From assembly GCA_030528965.1 (NCBI GenBank), contig JAUMXS010000045.1:1-9952 (forward strand): a DNA stretch of 9,952 bases, in the 5' to 3' direction. The stretch's first letter is position 1. Every line of letters begins with the position of its first letter. The notes under the pieces were generated by a model. The model was not told the DNA's origin. It searched no databases and saw nothing but the letters and a program-made list of their open reading frames with translations. Of the stretch, positions 1-7,196 are shown piece by piece. The DNA comes from Eubacteriales bacterium (GTDB taxonomy: Bacteria > Bacillota > Clostridia > Oscillospirales > Oscillospiraceae). A program made the translations under genes and the position numbers.

Positions 1-1913
1 CCATCTATTACCCCTCCGACAAACTGCACATCGGCCACACCTACTGCACCGTCGCGACGGATTCCCTGGCACGCTACAAGCGTCTTTGCGGCTATGACGT
101 CATGTTCCTGACCGGAACGGACGAACACGGCCAGAAGATCGAAGAAAAAGCCAAGGCCGCCGGCATCACCCCGAAACAGTTCGTGGACAACATCGTCGAG
201 GGCCCCAACGGCATCCGTTCGCTCTGGAAGCTGATGAACATCTCCAACGACCGTTTCATCCGCACCACTGATGATTACCATGTCCAGGCGATCCAGCGTA
301 TTTTCCGCCGTATGTATGAAAACGGCGACATCTATAAGGGTTCTTACAAGGGCCTGTACTGTACCCCCTGTGAAAGCTTCTGGACCGAAAGCCAGCTCGT
401 CGACGGCAAATGCCCCGACTGCGGCCGTGAAGTCAAGTACGCCGAGGAAGAGGCCTATTTCTTCCGCCTTTCCAAGTATGCCGACCGCATCCGTGAACTG
501 CTGGAGACACCGGGCTTCCTCGAACCCGCCAGCCGCGTCAATGAGATGATCCGCAACTTCCTCGATCCCGGTCTGGAAGATCTCTGCGTCTCCCGTACCA
601 GCTTCTCCTGGGGTATCCCCGTCGATTTCGACCCCGGTCATGTCGTCTATGTCTGGGTCGATGCGCTTTCCAACTACATCACCGCTCTGGGCTATGAGAA
701 CGATCGCTACAACGATTACAAGGATTACTGGCCCGGCATCAATATCGTGGGTAAGGAGATCGTCCGTTTCCATTCCATCATTTGGCCCGCCATGCTCATG
801 AGCCTCGGTGAACCCCTTCCCAAAAAAGTTTACGGTCACGGCTGGCTTCTTCTCGGCGGCGGCAAAATGTCCAAGTCCAAGGGCAACGTCGTCGATCCGC
901 TCCTGCTCGCCGAGCGTTACGGTGTGGACGCGCTTCGCTTCTTCCTGCTGCGTGAATTCCCCTTCGGCTCCGACGGCAACTTCTCCAACGAGGCTCTCAT
1001 CGCCCGCATCAACGCCGACCTTGCCAACGACCTCGGCAATCTGCTCTCCCGCACCGTCGCAATGGCCGAGAAATACTTCGGCGGCACTCTGCCCGCCGAG
1101 CGTGAGCCCGATGCTCTCGACGATGAGCTCATCAGACTCTGCACCGAACTGCGCCCGCTCTATGAGAATCATATGGAGAATTACGCGCCGCAGTCCGCCC
1201 TCATCGAGGTATTCAAGGTCATCTCCCGTGCCAACAAGTACATCGACGAGAACGCACCCTGGCTCCTTGCCAAGGATGAGGCCAAACGTCCCCGTCTGGC
1301 GACCGTCCTCTATAACCTTCTGGAGACCCTGCGTCTCACCGGCACTCTGCTGCTCCCCTTCATCCCCGATTCCGCTCAGAAGATCTTCGAGCAGATCGGC
1401 GCATCGGCTGAGCTCACCACCTGGGACAATGCCGCCGTATTCGGCGTCCTGCCCGCCGATGTTACCGTCCATCGCGGCGACACCCTCTTCCCGCGTATCG
1501 ATATCCAGAAGGAACTCGAAGAACTCGAGCGCCTGCAGGCACAGGCCAAGGCCCCCGCTGCCAAGCCCGTCCTCCCGCCCGTTACCATCGATGAGTTCGC
1601 CAAATGCGATATGCGCGTCTGCAAAGTCCTCAGCTGTGAGAATGTCAAAAAGTCGGACAAGCTCCTCAAGTTCGAACTCGATGACGGCAGCGGCACACCC
1701 CGTCAGATCCTCTCCGGCATCGCAAAATTCTATAAGCCCGAAGAACTCGTCGGAAAAACCGTCGTTGCCATTCTGAACCTGCCCCCGCGGAAAATGATGG
1801 GCCGTGAAAGCTGCGGCATGCTCATCTCCGCCGCCCACGAGGTGAACGGTGAGGAAAAGGTCCAGCTCCTCATGCTGGATGACGCCATTCCTGCCGGCGC
1901 GCAGCTCTGCTGA
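1..1913 (+). CDS. metG: Methionyl-tRNA synthetase, 5'-truncated by the window edge
   Basis: Cytoplasmic class I aminoacyl-tRNA synthetase that charges tRNA-Met for initiation and elongation. The reading frame is already open at position 3 (IYYPSDKLHIGHTY...), so only the first few codons are missing; 636 residues are visible. Seen: the HIGH signature at nt 27-38; a zinc knuckle with two Cys-x2-Cys pairs (Cys codons at 360, 369, 411 and 420); the KMSKS loop at nt 864-878; an anticodon-binding helical region after about nt 960; and a C-terminal Trbp111/EMAPII-like tRNA-binding domain from about nt 1593 to 1905, joined by an Ala/Pro-rich linker. The single-zinc-knuckle form with a fused C-terminal tRNA-binding domain is the usual form in Firmicutes. 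mscS follows after 76 bp with no convincing terminator between, so read-through is possible. The TGA stop is at 1911-1913. Confidence 0.98.
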   Translation, partial: IYYPSDKLHIGHTYCTVATDSLARYKRLCGYDVMFLTGTDEHGQKIEEKAKAAGITPKQFVDNIVEGPNGIRSLWKLMNISNDRFIRTTDDYHVQAIQRIFRRMYENGDIYKGSYKGLYCTPCESFWTESQLVDGKCPDCGREVKYAEEEAYFFRLSKYADRIRELLETPGFLEPASRVNEMIRNFLDPGLEDLCVSRTSFSWGIPVDFDPGHVVYVWVDALSNYITALGYENDRYNDYKDYWPGINIVGKEIVRFHSIIWPAMLMSLGEPLPKKVYGHGWLLLGGGKMSKSKGNVVDPLLLAERYGVDALRFFLLREFPFGSDGNFSNEALIARINADLANDLGNLLSRTVAMAEKYFGGTLPAEREPDALDDELIRLCTELRPLYENHMENYAPQSALIEVFKVISRANKYIDENAPWLLAKDEAKRPRLATVLYNLLETLRLTGTLLLPFIPDSAQKIFEQIGASAELTTWDNAAVFGVLPADVTVHRGDTLFPRIDIQKELEELERLQAQAKAPAAKPVLPPVTIDEFAKCDMRVCKVLSCENVKKSDKLLKFELDDGSGTPRQILSGIAKFYKPEELVGKTVVAILNLPPRKMMGRESCGMLISAAHEVNGEEKVQLLMLDDAIPAGAQLC

Positions 1914-1989
1914 CGCCGACATGCGGACCGCGAGGTCTGATAGATAAATCATTTGCCGTAGTTTTCGGCAGAACGGAGGAATTTTTATT

Positions 1990-2793
1990 ATGGATGCTAC
2001 TACCACCATCGGCGCTTGGTTCTCTACCCTGCTGCTCGGACCTGTCCTTCAGGTGCTGCTGACGTTTGTCGTCTGCCTCATCGGCGTTCGCCTTCTGCGC
2101 GCCCTCGGCGACAAGCTTCTCGATCGCACACATATCGAAGGCAGCCTGCGCAGCTTCCTGCGCTCGGCTCTGCATGTTATCCTCTGGGCGCTGGCCATCG
2201 TTATCGTGGCCGGAAGCCTCGGTATCGAGACCGCTTCCCTCGTCGCTGTCCTCAGCGTCGCCGGTCTGGCTCTCTCCCTCTCCATGCAGGGTACCCTTTC
2301 GAACCTCTTCTCCGGCGTCACTCTGCTCGGTGTGAAGCCCTTTGCCGCCGGTGATTTCGTTGAACTCGGTGCCCACAGCGGCGTCATCAAGTCCATCACC
2401 CTGTTCTACACCACTCTCTCCACCCCCGACAACAAGCTCATCTTCGTCCCCAACAACGAAGTTGCCAATTCCCGTATCGTAAACTACAGCCATGAGCCCA
2501 CCCGCCGCGTCGATCTCACCATCGCCGCCGACTATGCCGAACCCACCGAAAAAGTCCGCGCCGCCCTGCAGGCCGCTATCGACAGCGTCCCTCAGATCCT
2601 GAAGGATCCCGAACCGTTCATCTCCATTTCGAACTACGGCGACAACGCCATCGAGTACGTCGTTCGTGTCTGGACCAACAGCCCGGATTACTGGACCGTC
2701 CACTTCGGCCTGAACGAAGCCGTCCGCACCAGCTTTGAGGAACGCGGTGTTGCCATGTCCTATCCGCATATGAACGTGCACATCATGCGCTGA
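1990..2793 (+). CDS. mscS: MscS-family small-conductance mechanosensitive ion channel
   Basis: A 267-residue inner-membrane channel predicted to open under membrane tension and release solutes during hypo-osmotic shock. Three hydrophobic helices are visible: about residues 9-38, 55-75 and 81-113. The third contains the pore-lining pattern of the family (QGTLSNLFSGV at 100-110), followed by the MscS beta-domain (KPFAAGDFVELG, then PDNKLIFVPNNEVANSRIVNYS-type sequence to about residue 167) and a C-terminal alpha/beta domain. This is close in size and architecture to E. coli MscS (286 aa). The ATG has a strong ribosome binding site, GGAGGA at 1975-1980, 9 nt upstream. The 76-bp gap after metG holds only a weak 5-bp hairpin (TGCCG at 1954-1958 with CGGCA at 1966-1970), so the gene may be partly co-transcribed with metG. 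A strong terminator follows at 2878. Assignment to the MscS family is firm; which paralogue it is cannot be told. Confidence 0.95.
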   Translation: MDATTTIGAWFSTLLLGPVLQVLLTFVVCLIGVRLLRALGDKLLDRTHIEGSLRSFLRSALHVILWALAIVIVAGSLGIETASLVAVLSVAGLALSLSMQGTLSNLFSGVTLLGVKPFAAGDFVELGAHSGVIKSITLFYTTLSTPDNKLIFVPNNEVANSRIVNYSHEPTRRVDLTIAADYAEPTEKVRAALQAAIDSVPQILKDPEPFISISNYGDNAIEYVVRVWTNSPDYWTVHFGLNEAVRTSFEERGVAMSYPHMNVHIMR

Positions 2794-2877
2794 CCGCACC
2801 GTTCCCTGCTTACATATTCAGGCTTTTTCGTTCCGCCTCCCGGGTGCCTTTCCCGCAATGAGCGTCGGAACATGCCG

Positions 2878-2920
2878 AAAACCCGGCCCCATACAATCGG
2901 GGCCGGGTTTTCTGTCTTTT
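2878..2920 (+). terminator. Rho-independent terminator after mscS
   Basis: A perfect 13-bp stem (AAAACCCGGCCCC at 2878-2890 with GGGGCCGGGTTTT at 2899-2911) has an 8-nt loop and is followed by the T-rich run ending at 2920. It ends the metG-mscS transcript 84 bp after the mscS stop. The A-run on the left arm means it could also work on the opposite strand. Confidence 0.9.
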
Positions 2921-2937
2921 ACGGCACAGCTTTTCCC

Positions 2938-2966
2938 TTGACAAACCGGAGTGAGGGCTTTATCCT
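2938..2966 (+). promoter_or_regulatory. Sigma-A-type promoter for the E2-like gene
   Basis: An exact consensus -35 TTGACA (2938-2943) is followed after exactly 17 nt by TATCCT (2961-2966; four of six bases match TATAAT). The predicted transcript starts near 2973, leaving a leader of about 33 nt that contains the AAGGGGG ribosome binding site (2992-2998). A perfect TATAAT at 2986-2991 has no -35 partner and lies too close to the start codon to be useful. Confidence 0.7.
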
Positions 2967-3005
2967 GAAAACAGTAGATTCACCGTATAATAAGGGGGCG
3001 ATTCT

Positions 3006-3890
3006 ATGGCAGATATCATCTATAAACGCCGTTTCGGGGACCGGAAAGAGGGTCGTCAGATCCATTCCCTTCCCGCTTATCAAAAAATAACAGCCTATAT
3101 CATGGTCAAGCGCAACGACGCCTGCAACCAGTTTCGCGACAGCATCGAAGTCACGGAGATCGACCGTTACCTGCGGGCCAAGCGGGCCGAAGGCTGGAAG
3201 GGCATGGGCATGCTGCATCTCTTCCTGGCCGCATATATCCGGACCGTCTCCCAGCGTCCCGGCATCAATCGTTTTATCGGCGGCCAGCGCATCTATGCCC
3301 GCCGGGAGATCCTCATCAATATGGTCGTGAAACGCGGCTTCTCTTCCGACGGTACCGACACCACCATCAAGCTTCATTTCGAACCCACCGATACCATTTT
3401 TGACGTGTACCGCAAGCTGAATGAACAGGTCGATGAGATCAAGGCCGACGCCGGTGACAACAACACCGAAAAAGTGGCCAACACACTCTTCCGTCTGCCC
3501 GGTCCCCTCCTGAAGTTTGCCGTATGGCTCCTCACGCTGATGGACTATTTCGATCTGCTGCCCAAAAGCCTGCTCGCTGCCAGCCCCTTCCACGGCTCCA
3601 TGATCGTCACGGACCTCGGCTCCCTGGGCATTCCTCCCATCTATCACCATCTGTATAACTTCGGCAATCTGCCGGTATTCCTCTCGTTCGGCGCCAAACG
3701 CCGCGCCATCGAACTCAACGCGGAAGGCCAGCCCGTCGAACGGAAATATGTCGATTATACCGTCGTAACGGATGAGCGTATCTGCGACGGTTACTATTAC
3801 GCCAGCGCATTCAAACACCTGAAGTCCTATCTCATGCACCCGGATACGCTGGAATTCCCTCCCGAAAAAGTCGAGGACGATATTTTTTAA
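3006..3890 (+). CDS. Stand-alone 2-oxoacid dehydrogenase E2 / CAT-fold acyltransferase-like protein without the catalytic His
   Basis: A 294-residue protein with the chloramphenicol acetyltransferase-like fold of the E2 catalytic domain but no lipoyl domain, no peripheral subunit-binding domain and no neighbouring E1 or E3 genes. Seen: the NRFIGGQRIYAR segment at 88-99; the SMIVTDLGSLGI segment at 198-209, matching the E2 strand usually written as (S/T)xxNLG; and the C-terminal active-site region DERICDG at 256-262. E2 and CAT enzymes have HxxxDG there, so the catalytic His is replaced by Glu257 while Asp261-Gly262 remain. A hydrophobic insertion at about 164-190 (LPGPLLKFAVWLL...) is not typical of E2 and could form a membrane-associated helix. 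The start is supported by AAGGGGG seven nt upstream. The gene has its own promoter and terminator, so it is monocistronic. The fold assignment is fairly secure; the function is unknown and need not be acyl transfer. Confidence 0.85.
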   Translation: MADIIYKRRFGDRKEGRQIHSLPAYQKITAYIMVKRNDACNQFRDSIEVTEIDRYLRAKRAEGWKGMGMLHLFLAAYIRTVSQRPGINRFIGGQRIYARREILINMVVKRGFSSDGTDTTIKLHFEPTDTIFDVYRKLNEQVDEIKADAGDNNTEKVANTLFRLPGPLLKFAVWLLTLMDYFDLLPKSLLAASPFHGSMIVTDLGSLGIPPIYHHLYNFGNLPVFLSFGAKRRAIELNAEGQPVERKYVDYTVVTDERICDGYYYASAFKHLKSYLMHPDTLEFPPEKVEDDIF

Positions 3891-3967
3891 ACCATCCCGG
3901 GACAGTTTTTCCATGCCCCAACGACCGCAGGGAGCGCCTCATTTTACAGCGCACCCGTGCAAAACGC

Positions 3968-4010
3968 GAAAACCGACCTATGATCCGGATCATAGGTCGG
4001 TTTTCCTGTT
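3968..4010 (+). terminator. Perfect 38-bp palindrome acting as terminator
   Basis: Arms 3968-3986 and 3987-4005 are exact reverse complements (19 bp each, centre CCGG). As RNA they give a stem of about 17 bp with a 4-nt loop. The right arm ends in TTTTC and is followed by CTGTTTT, which fits termination of the E2-like gene 78 bp after its stop. The left side is A-rich (AAAACGCGAAAA), so it may terminate in both directions. Confidence 0.8.
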
Positions 4011-4086
4011 TTAAGCGCCATTGGATGATCGGGCAGGGTCTTATCCCGTTATCTCCCGCAGATTTGTTTTTTCCGACGCACGGACA

Positions 4087-4095
4087 TGCTATACT
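4087..4095 (+). promoter_or_regulatory. Extended -10 promoter-like element in the intergenic gap
   Basis: TGCTATACT fits the extended -10 consensus TGnTATAAT with one mismatch. The -35 position at 17-nt spacing is a T run (4067-4072) rather than TTGACA. A start near 4101-4103 would fall at the left foot of a possible closed RNA fold. No protein gene follows on this strand before the opposing operon. Confidence 0.4.
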
Positions 4096-4101
4096 GTCTC
4101 A

Positions 4102-4243
4102 ATCCGGGGCCGCCCCCACTGCGCATGTTTCGCTTTCCGCGGAAGGAAACTTCATCGCAAAGCTTCGTATGCGGCAGAGCCGTGTAACCGGGCCGTAATG
4201 CGATCCCCCCGGTAAAGAAACGCCCCTCGGATGGGGCGTTTCT
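4102..4243 (+). ncRNA. Candidate structured small RNA (unproven)
   Basis: This gene-free segment follows an extended -10 element. It can be closed by the helix CCGGGG (4104-4109) with CCCCGG (4207-4212). Inside are CTGCGCAT (4119-4126) with ATGCGGCAG (4169-4177, one bulge) and a hairpin GTTTC (4127-4131) with GAAAC (4146-4150). Competing alternatives are CGCAT (4122-4126) with ATGCG (4198-4202) and the small hairpin CGGC-AGA-GCCG (4172-4182). A hairpin at 4216-4243 follows, though its T-run is better placed for the other strand. I could not match it to SRP, 6S, RNase P or tmRNA. High G+C alone favours chance pairing, so this remains a candidate. Confidence 0.25.
4213..4243 (-). terminator. 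Terminator of the spoIIE operon
   Basis: A perfect 11-bp stem (AGAAACGCCCC at 4216-4226 with GGGGCGTTTCT at 4233-4243, 6-nt loop) lies just downstream of the small gene that ends at 4253. On the minus strand the descending arm runs into TTTCTTTA, a usable if imperfect U-tract. On the plus strand the hairpin is followed by TGCAGGCC, which is less suitable. Confidence 0.7.
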
Positions 4244-4252
4244 GCAGGCCTT

Positions 4253-4666
4253 TCAGAATATCACCTGGAACAGAAGCCAGGTCACACCTCCTGCCGCGGC
4301 CCCCAGAGCCGCCGATGCCGGCGCCGGGATGCGCATCCGACGGAAAACATGCTGTTTTCCGGTCTTTCCCGTCTTTTCCGTGCGGAGATATTCATCCGCC
4401 GCCTCCCGCGCCTGCCGCAGAATATCCGTCTTGCTGACGCCGGCCTGCCCGGCAAAATCCTCCCTGACGATAAATATCGCCTGTTCAAATACCCGCGGCA
4501 GAGGAGAACTGACTACCACGACCCGTTTTGAGGTGCCTTTGATCACACCGACGCCCCCTTCCGTATGTTCCCAGTCTAACCGCTTTTTGGCCGGCTTATT
4601 CCCTGTATTCGGCCTGTATTTTCGCGTGGGAAGTATACGGTAAAACCATCGTAACCGGACCGTCAT
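4253..4666 (-). CDS. Conserved-looking small protein with C-terminal membrane anchor, downstream of spoIIE
   Basis: I do not recognise a named family. With the start at 4666 it has 137 residues. The N-terminus is basic (about +9 in the first 35 residues). A compact domain follows: GTSKRVVVV at 44-52, then RVFEQAIFIVRE at 58-69, and an amphipathic helix with QAREAADEYL at 85-94. A Lys/Thr-rich linker leads to one C-terminal hydrophobic segment (about 114-137, ending WLLFQVIF), which would make it a tail-anchored membrane protein. An in-frame ATG at 4684 lies inside spoIIE; the ATG at 4664-4666 is preferred because AGGAG (within the last codons of spoIIE) sits 8 nt upstream. Only 4 bp separate it from the spoIIE stop, so it is almost certainly co-transcribed and translationally coupled. 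Context suggests a sporulation or SpoIIE-associated role, but that is inference only. Confidence 0.8.
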   Translation of the reverse strand: MTVRLRWFYRILPTRKYRPNTGNKPAKKRLDWEHTEGGVGVIKGTSKRVVVVSSPLPRVFEQAIFIVREDFAGQAGVSKTDILRQAREAADEYLRTEKTGKTGKQHVFRRMRIPAPASAALGAAAGGVTWLLFQVIF

Positions 4667-4670
4667 ATGC

Positions 4671-7004
4671 TCAACTCCTGGCATCCACCCGTACTGCCAG
4701 TACGGTCATGTCGTCGTTCTGTCCAAATTGGCGCACCGCCGCCTCCAGTGTGTTCTTTGCCAGCGCACGGATATCTTCTCCTTCAAATCCTGCCAGAATG
4801 TCACGCAGCCACGTGTCCTTCTCGGCCGTCACTACTCCGTCACTCGCTATCAATGCCACACTTCCCGGCCGCAGCCGCATCCTCACTACATCGGGATTCT
4901 CTCCCTCCCCGGCATACACGCCCGCCGCCATGCTCTGGCCCCGGACACGCCGTACCAGCTTGCCCGTCCTCACATACGACGGCGCTGCTCCGTACTTATA
5001 AAAACAGGCTTCCCCACTAAACAGATCGATGCACATCAAATCTACTGTGGCATAGCCCCAGTCCTCTCCGCCGCCGCGCAGCAGAAATACCGAATTCAGC
5101 AGCCGCATGGCCGCTCCCGGCTCCAGTCCCGCGCGCAGAAACCGTTCCAGCGTACGCACCGCCGATACCGATTCCCGGGCCGCCTCTTCGCCGCTGCCCA
5201 TGCCGTCCGACAATACCACGCACAGCACGCCCGCGTCCGTCTTGAAATATGTTCCGCGGTCTCCCGATACCTTTTCGCCCTCCTTCCGGACCGCCGCTAC
5301 GCCTACCGTCACCGATAACGGCTCCGCTTCCGCCAATACGATCCTTCCTTCTCCGCGGTTCTGTGCCGCCGGCCGGCACAGACGCACGCCGGCCAATCCG
5401 GAAAGCTTGTCCAGCCAGTTCGGGTCCCGCAGCAGCGTTCCCAAATTGCCGCCTTCAATCACACAGCGCAGCCGCCCGCTCCGGTCCCGAAAGACCGCTG
5501 CTTCCGCGTCCACGTCCAATCCGTTCAAATACCGCAGCAGCCGCCGCTCTGCCAGGGGATCCGGCCCCGCCGCCCCCTGCAGTTCCTCCGAGACCGTGTC
5601 CATGATCCGCGCCAGACTCTGAAACTGTCCGTATACCGCTGTGCGGTTTTCCGACAGCCGCGCCCGCAGCTGCCTGCGATACAGCATCGCCCGCAGTTCT
5701 GCGTTCACAGCCCCTATAAAGCCGTCCGGTGCCATGCATCGCTCCATAAACCGTTCCGGCAGATCCGCCGGAACCAGCCGGCCGCGCTCCAGCATCGGAC
5801 GTGTCGCATCATTCAGAATGTTCAGCGTGTCTAGACTTTCCGTCTGCCAGCAGAGATCCCGGTTTTTGCACCCCACGCACACACTGTCCGCTGCCCGGTC
5901 AAACACCGAGGCCACATCCGCATCGTTCGCATTGCTCTCCGCACTCTCCCGGACCGCGTCATACAGTTCCCGGAACGCTTCCGCCAGATCGTGCGCCCGA
6001 CGGGCCGTATACCGCCGAAGTCCGGATTCCCCCGCACCGGGAGTGGGCGGACGCACCAGCGTCCCGACCCGCGTCAGCAGACGTGACGGCAGCAGCATGA
6101 ACACCACCGAAGCCGCAAATGCCTCATACAGCGCCGCTATATGGATGTCCGTCTTCCAGGCCCACAGTACTACCGTCGCGTCGGCTATCACAAAGGTCAA
6201 TGCCAGCAGCAGTCGGCCCCGCCGCGAAAAAACCCCGGCGAGCAGTCCCGAAACACCGTAGGCCACTATATGAAAAGGCGTACCGTCCACCAGATCCGCC
6301 GTCAGTCCCAAAATGACGCCCGCCGCACAGCCGGGCACGGATCCCGCCGAGGCACTCACCGTCATCGTCGTCAGTACGGAAATAAAGCGTCCGACCGATA
6401 TCACGCGCAGGACCGTGATCCCGTTCAGAGATGCCAGCAAACAGGCAAACAACACCGTCAGCGCCACGATCCGGCGGCGCTCATCCGATTCCGATTCCTC
6501 GGCTCCGCCGCCCGTCAGCGCTTCATCAAACATCACCGTGCAGCCCCCTGCCAGCACCATATCCGCCAGCACCGAGGCAATGGCCGCCGGAGTCAGTATG
6601 TTCTCATACACCGACAAAACACCGGTAATGGAAGTCACCGCCGCCGCAACCGAAGGCATGAACCAGCTGCGTCGGCTGACCTTTAGCTCCTGAAAACAAA
6701 AGGCCGCCGTAAAAACCAGCGCACACGCCGCCACACAGCGCAGCCCCTCATCCATGCCCCCGGCGGAGAAATAGCCCAGCATCGCTCCCAATAAGCATAC
6801 GAAGCCTCCCGCGCCGGGCCCCGCCCGGGCCACCATCGCGATCCCGAACGGCATACATCCGCCCAGGACCCTTACCCCCGCGGATGCCGCCCCCAGCAGA
6901 AAACTCAGTCCCAGACCCGCCGCCCGGGCCAGCTGCGGTTTTTCATCCCAGGCTATCCATGCACCCGCCGTCCGCCGCCGCAGCGGCTTCCATAAAACCG
7001 ACAC
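4671..7004 (-). CDS. spoIIE: Stage II sporulation protein E, PP2C-type phosphatase
   Basis: Integral membrane serine phosphatase that dephosphorylates SpoIIAA and so activates sigma-F in the forespore; in Bacillus it also associates with the polar septum. About 777 residues with the start used here (788 from the upstream ATG). Numbering from that ATG: a multi-helix membrane region at about 35-320; a central cytoplasmic region with a Cys cluster CVGCKNRDLCW at 387-397; and a C-terminal PP2C domain at about 575-786 with SGD (591-593), SDGMGSG (610-616), YGAAPSYV (682-689), SDG (732-734) and NDDMTVLAV (774-782), all as expected for metal-dependent phosphatases. Size and order match the family (B. 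subtilis 827 aa). The ATG at 7035-7037 has no ribosome binding site and lies 2 nt beyond a TATACT element; the GTG at 7002-7004 has AAGGGGG nine nt upstream and is preferred. The next gene follows after 4 bp. Confidence 0.96.
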   Translation of the reverse strand: MSVLWKPLRRRTAGAWIAWDEKPQLARAAGLGLSFLLGAASAGVRVLGGCMPFGIAMVARAGPGAGGFVCLLGAMLGYFSAGGMDEGLRCVAACALVFTAAFCFQELKVSRRSWFMPSVAAAVTSITGVLSVYENILTPAAIASVLADMVLAGGCTVMFDEALTGGGAEESESDERRRIVALTVLFACLLASLNGITVLRVISVGRFISVLTTMTVSASAGSVPGCAAGVILGLTADLVDGTPFHIVAYGVSGLLAGVFSRRGRLLLALTFVIADATVVLWAWKTDIHIAALYEAFAASVVFMLLPSRLLTRVGTLVRPPTPGAGESGLRRYTARRAHDLAEAFRELYDAVRESAESNANDADVASVFDRAADSVCVGCKNRDLCWQTESLDTLNILNDATRPMLERGRLVPADLPERFMERCMAPDGFIGAVNAELRAMLYRRQLRARLSENRTAVYGQFQSLARIMDTVSEELQGAAGPDPLAERRLLRYLNGLDVDAEAAVFRDRSGRLRCVIEGGNLGTLLRDPNWLDKLSGLAGVRLCRPAAQNRGEGRIVLAEAEPLSVTVGVAAVRKEGEKVSGDRGTYFKTDAGVLCVVLSDGMGSGEEAARESVSAVRTLERFLRAGLEPGAAMRLLNSVFLLRGGGEDWGYATVDLMCIDLFSGEACFYKYGAAPSYVRTGKLVRRVRGQSMAAGVYAGEGENPDVVRMRLRPGSVALIASDGVVTAEKDTWLRDILAGFEGEDIRALAKNTLEAAVRQFGQNDDMTVLAVRVDARS

Positions 7005-7039
7005 TTTTTCCTTCCCCCTTCTCTTTTGTGGTAACATAA

Positions 7040-7073
7040 AGTATACTTATGTCTACTCAAAAATAGTGTCGGA
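7040..7073 (-). promoter_or_regulatory. Possible Spo0A-controlled promoter of spoIIE
   Basis: On the minus strand TATACT (7045-7040) matches five of six bases of the -10 consensus, while the -35 position at 17-nt spacing (CACTAT) is poor. Overlapping and just beyond that -35 region is TGTCGGA (7067-7073 on the plus strand), six of seven bases of the Spo0A box TGTCGAA. Weak -35 elements overlapped by 0A boxes are typical of Spo0A-activated sigma-A promoters, and spoIIE is such a target in Bacillus. Only one short box is seen, so this is suggestive. Confidence 0.4.
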
Positions 7074-7196
7074 GCATGCATCCGGGATTTCATCCTTTTT
7101 TCCCGGATAATCCCGTACTGCCGCGAACGCCCCACAAAGGCCCCGCAATCCGGGTAATGCCGTATTTTTCGGTCGGCTGATGTCCGCAAAGCCCAT

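Noticed and set aside
808..1776. A 322-codon frame inside metG in another frame
   Set aside because: It is Ser/Pro/Arg-rich and fully inside the KMSKS and anticodon-binding part of metG, with no ribosome binding site of note.
2986..2991. Perfect TATAAT just before the E2-like gene
   Set aside because: It has no -35 partner, and a start from it would remove the ribosome binding site. The TTGACA-N17-TATCCT pair upstream is better.
1870..3914. Long minus-strand frames opposite mscS (309 codons) and opposite the E2-like gene (331 codons)
   Set aside because: Both mirror genes with clear family signatures, ribosome binding sites and terminators in the opposite direction. Their translations are low-complexity and Gly/Asp/Glu/Val-rich.
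4130..4160. CGGAAGGAA resembling the SRP RNA tetraloop region
   Set aside because: The flanking symmetric-loop bases of SRP helix 8 (GUCAGG ... AGCAGC) are absent.
4101..4200. Resemblance to part of a cobalamin riboswitch (AATCCGGGGCCGCCCCCACTG)
   Set aside because: The rest of the conserved core upstream is missing and no gene follows on this strand, so the likeness is probably due to GC-rich sequence.
6953..7189. A 78-codon minus-strand frame overlapping the spoIIE start
   Set aside because: It overlaps spoIIE in another frame and has no domain or convincing ribosome binding site.
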